NCBI RefSeq assembly: GCF_023015985.1
Contig: NZ_JALKAO010000001.1
Coordinates: 744,001 to 808,000 of the forward strand
Length of the DNA: 64,000 nt
Source of the DNA: Marivita sp. S6314
GTDB taxonomy: Bacteria > Pseudomonadota > Alphaproteobacteria > Rhodobacterales > Rhodobacteraceae
Direction of reading: 5' to 3'
In this document: positions 59,535-64,000 of the stretch, in pieces
How the letters are laid out: the number at the start of each line of letters is the position of its first letter
How positions within the stretch are numbered: position 1 is the stretch's first letter
Position numbers and translations under genes: made by a program
Notes under the pieces: model-generated
The model's database searches: none
Seen by the model: only the letters and a program-made list of their open reading frames with translations
Told to the model about the DNA's origin: nothing

Positions 59535-60218
59535 TCAAGCAGAAGACAGCTGGCCGTCCTCCAGTCGCAGCTGCCGATCCATCCGCGCTGCCAGCTCCAT
59601 ATTATGGGTGGCAATCAGCGCCGACAGGCCGGTTTCGCGCACCAGCCGCATCAACGCCGCGAACACCGTGTCAGAGGTCGCAGGGTCCAGATTGCCCGTC
59701 GGTTCATCCGCCAGAAGCAGCGCGGGCGCATTGGCCAAGGCCCGGCAGAACGCCACGCGCTGTTGTTCGCCGCCAGACAAGGCGGCGGGTCGGTGATGCC
59801 CGCGTGCAGCGATGCCAACGATTTCCAGCAAGTCCTCGGCGCGGCGGCGGGCCGCGGCTTTGTCAACACCTGCGGCAAGCTGCGGCAGGATGATGTTTTC
59901 CGTCGCCGTGAACTCTGGCAGCAGGTGATGGAATTGGTAGACAAACCCCACCTGATCGCGGCGCATGATCGTGCGTTTGCGATCCGACTGTCCGGTGACA
60001 TCCTGCCCCGCGATCTCGACACGCCCGTCGTCCGGCGTGTCAAGCAGTCCGGCAATGTGCAACAGGGTTGACTTGCCCGCACCGGAGGGGGCGACCAACG
60101 CGACCACCTCGCCCTTGGCAACGCAGGCATCCACCCCGCGCAGCACGGTGACGGCCCCGGGCGACCCGGCATTGTAGGCCTTGGTGATCCCCGTCAGGCG
60201 CAGCGACACGTCATTCAT
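59535..60218 (-). CDS. lolD: Lipoprotein-releasing ABC ATPase LolD
   Basis: A 227-residue ATPase. Walker [10 protein letters not shown] (43-51), signature [16 protein letters not shown], Walker [14 protein letters not shown] and the LolD-typical [17 protein letters not shown] are present. It drives release of lipoproteins from the inner membrane to LolA. It overlaps the permease gene by eight bases. Confidence 0.94.
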   Translation of the reverse strand: MNDVSLRLTGITKAYNAGSPGAVTVLRGVDACVAKGEVVALVAPSGAGKSTLLHIAGLLDTPDDGRVEIAGQDVTGQSDRKRTIMRRDQVGFVYQFHHLLPEFTATENIILPQLAAGVDKAAARRRAEDLLEIVGIAARGHHRPAALSGGEQQRVAFCRALANAPALLLADEPTGNLDPATSDTVFAALMRLVRETGLSALIATHNMELAARMDRQLRLEDGQLSSA

Positions 60219-61497
60219 AGCGCAGCGCCTCAACCGGGTTCATGCGTGCCGCACGCCGGGCCGGAAAGATCGTCACGATAAAGCTCAACCCCAGCGACAA
60301 CGCCACCGCGCTCAGCACGTCTGGCAGGTTCAGTTGCGCAGGCAGCTGGTAGATGCCTCGCACCGCCGGATCCCACACGCCGCCGCCTGCAACGTAGTTC
60401 ACGAAAGAGAAAATCGGATCGATATAAAGCGCAAACAGGCACCCCAGCACGACCCCCGCCACAGTACCCAGAATACCGGTAAACGCGCCGCAGATGAAAA
60501 ACACCCGCAGGACAGAGCCTTCGGTCAGCCCCATGGTGCGCAGGATGCCGATATCGCGGCCCTTGTTCTTGACCAGCATGATCAGCCCCGACACGATGTT
60601 CATGGCCGCGATCAGGACAAGGATCGACAGGATGATGAACATCACGTTGTCTTCGATCTCAAGCGCGCGCAAAAAGCCGCCGCTGGCGTCCTGCCATGTC
60701 CAGACCAGCGCCCTGTCGCCCCCGGCCCGCACGATGGGCAGGACCATGCCCTCGACGCGGTCGGGCGTGTCGACCATCACTTCGATCTCATCCGCCACAT
60801 CTTCGCGGTTGAAATACAGCTGCGCCTCGGCAAAGGGCATGTAGACACGGGTGCGATCAATGTCATAGCGGCCCGCTGTAAAGACGTAGACCACCTCGTA
60901 GGCCTTCACCCGTGGGCTGGTGCCAAAGGCGGTGCGCACCCCATCCGGGGAAATCAGCTTGACCTTGTCCCCCAGCGCAACCCCCAGTTCGCGCGCCACG
61001 CCAGAGCCTATGGCGATGCCCTCGGAAAACCGCTCCAGATCGCCCTGCGCCGTCGCGGGATCGGCGATGCGCGGAAGGGTGGCAAGATCGGGCGCGGCGA
61101 TGCCGAACACCTCGACCCCGGCGTTGCGGCTGTTGGCGGTGGCCATCACCTGCCCTTTGACCAACGGCGCGGCACGGGTCACGCCGGGCACGGCGGCCAC
61201 GGACTCGGCCAGACTGTCGTAATTGGCAATGGCGCGCGTCACACGGCCGGACTCGCCGCGCTCTGCGGAGTAGTAGACCGTGACATGTGCGTTCGATCCA
61301 AGGATCGTGTCGACAAACTCTGCGCGGAATCCTGACCGCACCGCCAATGTGGCAATCAACGCAAAGACGGCCAGCGTGATGCCGATGAGACTGATCCAGG
61401 TCATGACACTCACGCCGCCTTCGGCCCGCCGCGCGCGCAGGTAGCGCCACGCGATCATCCATTCGAACGGGGCAAAAGGGGGCGGGGTGTGGGCCAT
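60211..61497 (-). CDS. lolC: Lipoprotein-releasing ABC permease LolC/E type
   Basis: A 428-residue permease of the LolC/E (LolF) family. One N-terminal helix (about 30-50), a large periplasmic domain and three C-terminal helices are visible. [37 protein letters not shown] is the conserved start region. Alphaproteobacteria often have one such subunit acting as a homodimer, in line with the single gene here. Co-transcribed with lolD. Confidence 0.92.
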   Translation of the reverse strand: MAHTPPPFAPFEWMIAWRYLRARRAEGGVSVMTWISLIGITLAVFALIATLAVRSGFRAEFVDTILGSNAHVTVYYSAERGESGRVTRAIANYDSLAESVAAVPGVTRAAPLVKGQVMATANSRNAGVEVFGIAAPDLATLPRIADPATAQGDLERFSEGIAIGSGVARELGVALGDKVKLISPDGVRTAFGTSPRVKAYEVVYVFTAGRYDIDRTRVYMPFAEAQLYFNREDVADEIEVMVDTPDRVEGMVLPIVRAGGDRALVWTWQDASGGFLRALEIEDNVMFIILSILVLIAAMNIVSGLIMLVKNKGRDIGILRTMGLTEGSVLRVFFICGAFTGILGTVAGVVLGCLFALYIDPIFSFVNYVAGGGVWDPAVRGIYQLPAQLNLPDVLSAVALSLGLSFIVTIFPARRAARMNPVEALRYE

Positions 61498-61828
61498 ATC
61501 GGTCTCGTTTCTGCTCTCAGCGATAAGTGGCGGCTTGCGAACTGCGGGTCAAGCGCAGGTCTGCGTATCAGCGTCAGGGCGCGCGTCAATCAATCGGACG
61601 GGGGTGTGGGGCGTTGGCGGTGTGCGGGAAATGGTGCGCCCCATCGTTGCGCGGCGACACAGGACAAAAAAAGAAACGCATCTTTAACGGTATTCTCAGA
61701 AATTACTGGCGGGGCTCAAGATTCTTCGTACGAAGAATCTTTTGCAGAACCCGCGCGCCAAGCGCAAAATCCGCGGCAGGCCCGTGCGACGGCTTGTGAA
61801 ACAAATCCACGCAGGCCATAGACAGGTC
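61498..61828. other. Gene-free divergent region with a perfect palindrome
   Basis: 331 bases between lolC and the aminotransferase gene. It must hold the lolCD promoter. At 61718-61741 lies a perfect 24-base palindrome (arms AAGATTCTTCGT), with TT following; it belongs to the hairpin type listed at 29084. No other structure was recognised. Confidence 0.6.
61718..61741. repeat. Perfect 24-base palindrome
   Basis: The arms AAGATTCTTCGT and ACGAAGAATCTT are exact reverse complements with no loop. Extruded as RNA the loop would be TTCGTACGAA-like. It lies 88 bases upstream of the aminotransferase start. Confidence 0.85.
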
Positions 61829-62935
61829 ATGACCGGACCTCGCTACCCCAAGCTTATCGCCCAGCTGCCCTCTACCGTGCCCTTTGTCGGGCCTGAATTG
61901 CAGGAACGCCACCGCGGTGCCCCGTTCCGCGCGCGTCTGGGGGCCAATGAAAGCGTGTTTGGCCCGTCTCCTGACGCCATTGCCGCCATGCAGGATGCGG
62001 TGGCTCAATGTTGGCAATATGCCGATCCGTCAAACCATGACCTGATCCAGGCGCTGTCCTCGCGCCATGGCACACGACTCGACAATATCATCGTCGGAGA
62101 GGGCATTGACGGGTTGCTTGGATACCTGGTGCGCCTGCTTGTCGCCCCCGGTGATCCGGTTGTGACGTCTGATGGGGCCTATCCCACCTTCAACTACCAT
62201 GTCGCGGGCTATGGCGGAGTGCTGCACAAGGTGCCGTACCGCGACGACGCGGAAGATCTGGGCGCGCTGATCGAACAGGCGCGGGAGGTCGACGCGAAAC
62301 TGATCTATTTCGCCAATCCCGACAATCCGATGGGCAGCTGGCACAGCGGAGCCGCCATCGAGGCCGCGCTGGACACCCTGCCCGACGGCACGGTGCTGTT
62401 GCTGGACGAGGCTTACATCGAATTTGCCCCGGCCGGCACCGCCCCCCGGATCGATCCCGACGATCCCCGGGTGATCCGGTTCCGCACGTTCTCCAAGGCG
62501 TATGGCATGGCCGGGGCGCGTGTCGGATATGGCATCGGAGCCCCGGAGCTGATCAAGAGCTTCGACAAGGTGCGCAATCACTTCGGCATGTCGCGCATCT
62601 CTCAGGCAGGGGCGCTGGCCGCCCTGATGGATGACGCCTGGCTTGAAAGCGTTGTTGCGCAAGTGGTGGACGCCCGCGCACGGATCGCGAATATCGCCAC
62701 GGCACAGGGTCTCCATCCCCTGCCCTCTGCCACCAATTTCGTGACAATCGACTGCGGCCGCGACGGTGCGTTCGCGCGCGCCGTACTGGCTCACCTGGTC
62801 GAGGACGGCGTGTTTGTCCGCATGCCATTCGTCGCCCCCGGAGACCGCGCCATCCGGGTCAGCGCAGGTCGGGGTGCCGATCTGGACATCTTTAAAGCCG
62901 CGCTTCCCCGCGCGTTGGACAAGGCGCGCGGCTAA
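61829..62935 (+). CDS. HisC-like PLP-dependent aminotransferase
   Basis: A 368-residue class I/II aminotransferase of the HisC branch. The PLP lysine is in FRTFSKAYGMAGARVGYG; NPDNPMGSW, LLLDEAYIEF and the C-terminal Arg in RAIRVSAG are standard. It could be histidinol-phosphate aminotransferase or a paralogue acting on other amino acids. Start: ATG at 61829 with ACAGG upstream. It is divergent from lolCD. Confidence 0.88.
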   Translation: MTGPRYPKLIAQLPSTVPFVGPELQERHRGAPFRARLGANESVFGPSPDAIAAMQDAVAQCWQYADPSNHDLIQALSSRHGTRLDNIIVGEGIDGLLGYLVRLLVAPGDPVVTSDGAYPTFNYHVAGYGGVLHKVPYRDDAEDLGALIEQAREVDAKLIYFANPDNPMGSWHSGAAIEAALDTLPDGTVLLLDEAYIEFAPAGTAPRIDPDDPRVIRFRTFSKAYGMAGARVGYGIGAPELIKSFDKVRNHFGMSRISQAGALAALMDDAWLESVVAQVVDARARIANIATAQGLHPLPSATNFVTIDCGRDGAFARAVLAHLVEDGVFVRMPFVAPGDRAIRVSAGRGADLDIFKAALPRALDKARG

Positions 62936-63047
62936 GACCGGCCCGACCTTCACGAAAAATTTTGATCTTTGTGGCAAATTCCATCTGACAAACCCGCACT
63001 CTGCGCTATTCTGTCGCAGACAACCGCAATGCGTGTCGGAGAAACTG

Positions 63048-63260
63048 ATGGATCAGCGCCATCCAAAACGGGTCGAGGATTACACCACGGCCAATCTGAT
63101 TTTGATTTTCGTGAACCTGCTTTGGATCTTTGGTGTCATCTGGGCCACGTTGGGCCTCGCCGCCGTGATCCTGACCGGGTGGGGTCTCAATCACCTGATC
63201 ACGCGGCTGGAACAGTATCGCGCAAGCCGCGAAATCCAATGGTCCAGGTCAGACGCCTGA
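63048..63260 (+). CDS. Small membrane protein
   Basis: A 70-residue protein with one long or two short hydrophobic segments (about 16-48, LILIFVNLLWIFGVIWATLGLAAVIL in pieces) and a charged C-terminal helix. GGAG lies seven bases before the ATG. No family recognised. Its end overlaps the convergent aminotransferase gene by 12 bases. Confidence 0.7.
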   Translation: MDQRHPKRVEDYTTANLILIFVNLLWIFGVIWATLGLAAVILTGWGLNHLITRLEQYRASREIQWSRSDA

Positions 63261-64000
63261 AATCACCCGCGCCGCCGCAGCCACCCCGCCGGGGCGATGC
63301 GCAATATCGAGCGCGCCGAACCCCGCCTCGACCACGCCCAGCACACCCAGGACCATATGCGCATTCACATGCCCCATATGGCCCAAGCGGAAATAGCCAT
63401 CACTGTTCGGGTCGGCCTCGCTCTCCATCCCCAACCCAATGCCCAAGGTGACCCCAGCGGTTTCAGAACACCACTGACGCAGCTGTGTGCCCAAGGGTTT
63501 GCCAATCGACAGGGCCGTCACGGCATTGCTCCGCAAGGCCGGGTCAGGCACCGTCAGCCGCAACGGCCCGTCCTGCCCCCAATGCTCGCACGCCGCCCAG
63601 ACCGCGCGCGCCAGCGTGGCATGCCGCGCCCAGATCGCGTCCAGACCCTCATCATGGATCATGTCCAACGCGGTGCGCAGACCGTACAAATGATGCGTCG
63701 GAGCGGTGCCGCAGAAATACTGGTAGAACATCTCGGGCGCGGCGCGGCGGGTCCAGTCCCAATAGGCGCTGACGATCTTCAGCCGCCGTCGCTGCTCTGC
63801 GGCGCGGTCGTTGAAGTACACAAAGCCAAGCCCCGGCGGACACATCAGCCCTTTCTGAGACGCGGTCATCGCCACATCGACACCCCAGGCATCCATCTCG
63901 AACCGGTCTACGGCGAGTGCGGCAATGCAATCCGCCATCAACAGCGCCGGATGCCCCAGATCATCCAGGATCGCACGCAGGGGCGCAAATTCGTTGCGGT
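63249..64000 (-). CDS. Class V aminotransferase (serine-glyoxylate type), 5' end beyond the window
   Basis: The C-terminal 250 or so residues of a class V PLP enzyme; the frame stays open to the window edge. DAWGVDVAMTASQKGLMCPPGLGF holds the PLP lysine, and THHLYGLRTALDMI and FRLGHMGHVNAHMVLGVLGVVE are typical of alanine/serine-glyoxylate aminotransferases. In Rhodobacterales such enzymes link glyoxylate and serine metabolism. The ATG at 63941 is internal. Confidence 0.88.
   Translation of the reverse strand, partial: RNEFAPLRAILDDLGHPALLMADCIAALAVDRFEMDAWGVDVAMTASQKGLMCPPGLGFVYFNDRAAEQRRRLKIVSAYWDWTRRAAPEMFYQYFCGTAPTHHLYGLRTALDMIHDEGLDAIWARHATLARAVWAACEHWGQDGPLRLTVPDPALRSNAVTALSIGKPLGTQLRQWCSETAGVTLGIGLGMESEADPNSDGYFRLGHMGHVNAHMVLGVLGVVEAGFGALDIAHRPGGVAAAARVISGV

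Noticed and set aside
1-64000. CRISPR array, rRNA operon or prophage structural genes
   Set aside because: No regularly spaced repeats, rRNA segments or capsid/tail genes were found in the window.

Overview
The window is a chromosomal segment of a Roseobacter-group alphaproteobacterium (Rhodobacterales). The GC-rich coding style, many four-base ATGA stop/start overlaps, a type A RNase P RNA, Rhodobacterales-type small proteins and the pcm-tolC-PopZ-like gene order all point there; no species can be named. Most of it is ordinary chromosome: purine deaminases (8-oxoguanine and guanine deaminase), rnpB and rpmG, mgtE-fau, thrS, efp, pcm-tolC-popZ-like, a Lol lipoprotein-release ABC pair and several aminotransferases.

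Region by region. 0-10 kb: XRE regulator, HisN-type phosphatase, 8-oxoguanine deaminase, MetE-like protein, esterase, SCP2 protein, rnpB, rpmG, a membrane-anchored NYN/PIN-type nuclease, guanine deaminase, MgtE, Fau. 10-20 kb: small proteins, then a minus-strand catabolic cluster (HpsN/HisD-type dehydrogenase, two proteins each built of two NTF2/SnoaL-like halves, VOC protein, SDR, LacI regulator, bicupin). Related palindromes with TGCATA-type half-sites lie in front of both transcription units. 20-34 kb: MFS pump, ArsR-AHSA1 fusion with MAPEG protein, thrS, a complete bufferin-type metallophore operon (bufA, bufB/DUF692, bufC/DUF2063, DoxX), ygfZ, a structured 6S-like RNA candidate, efp, a PopZ-like polar protein, tolC, pcm.

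33.9-44.8 kb is an integrative mobilizable element of about 10.8 kb inserted in a tRNA-Cys(GCA) gene. It is bounded by a 47-bp direct repeat of the tRNA 3' end. It carries a tyrosine integrase, two small HTH factors and a CI-like repressor at one end. At the other end is a ColE1-like mobilization module: mobC, a HEN-type relaxase, and two genes nested out of frame inside the relaxase gene, as in ColE1 mbeA/B/D. Its AT-richer cargo is a four-gene operon encoding a HARE-HTH/Nudix/P-loop-kinase fusion, a TehB-like methyltransferase, a SIR2 NADase-type protein and a Ham1/ITPase-like protein whose catalytic acidic pair is altered. It resembles the SIR2 plus Ham1 half of the Kongming anti-phage system, with the deaminase replaced by a methyltransferase and a nucleotide kinase/Nudix protein. 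This is the best candidate for an undescribed immune system here. A HigBA-type toxin-antitoxin pair and a membrane-anchored orphan protein complete the cargo.

45-57 kb holds a GH38 alpha-mannosidase in one operon with a peptide/opine-type ABC importer (fused double ATPase, two permeases, binding protein), a UlaG-like metallo-beta-lactamase-fold protein and a PhyH-family dioxygenase, divergent from an AraC regulator. 57-64 kb: cytochrome c, DUF3047 protein, Ldh-family dehydrogenase, LolD/LolC-E pair, HisC-like aminotransferase, and the 3' part of a class V aminotransferase cut by the window edge. Tandem hairpins centred on TTCGAA and a GC-rich hairpin ending in GGTATTT recur between genes across the window.
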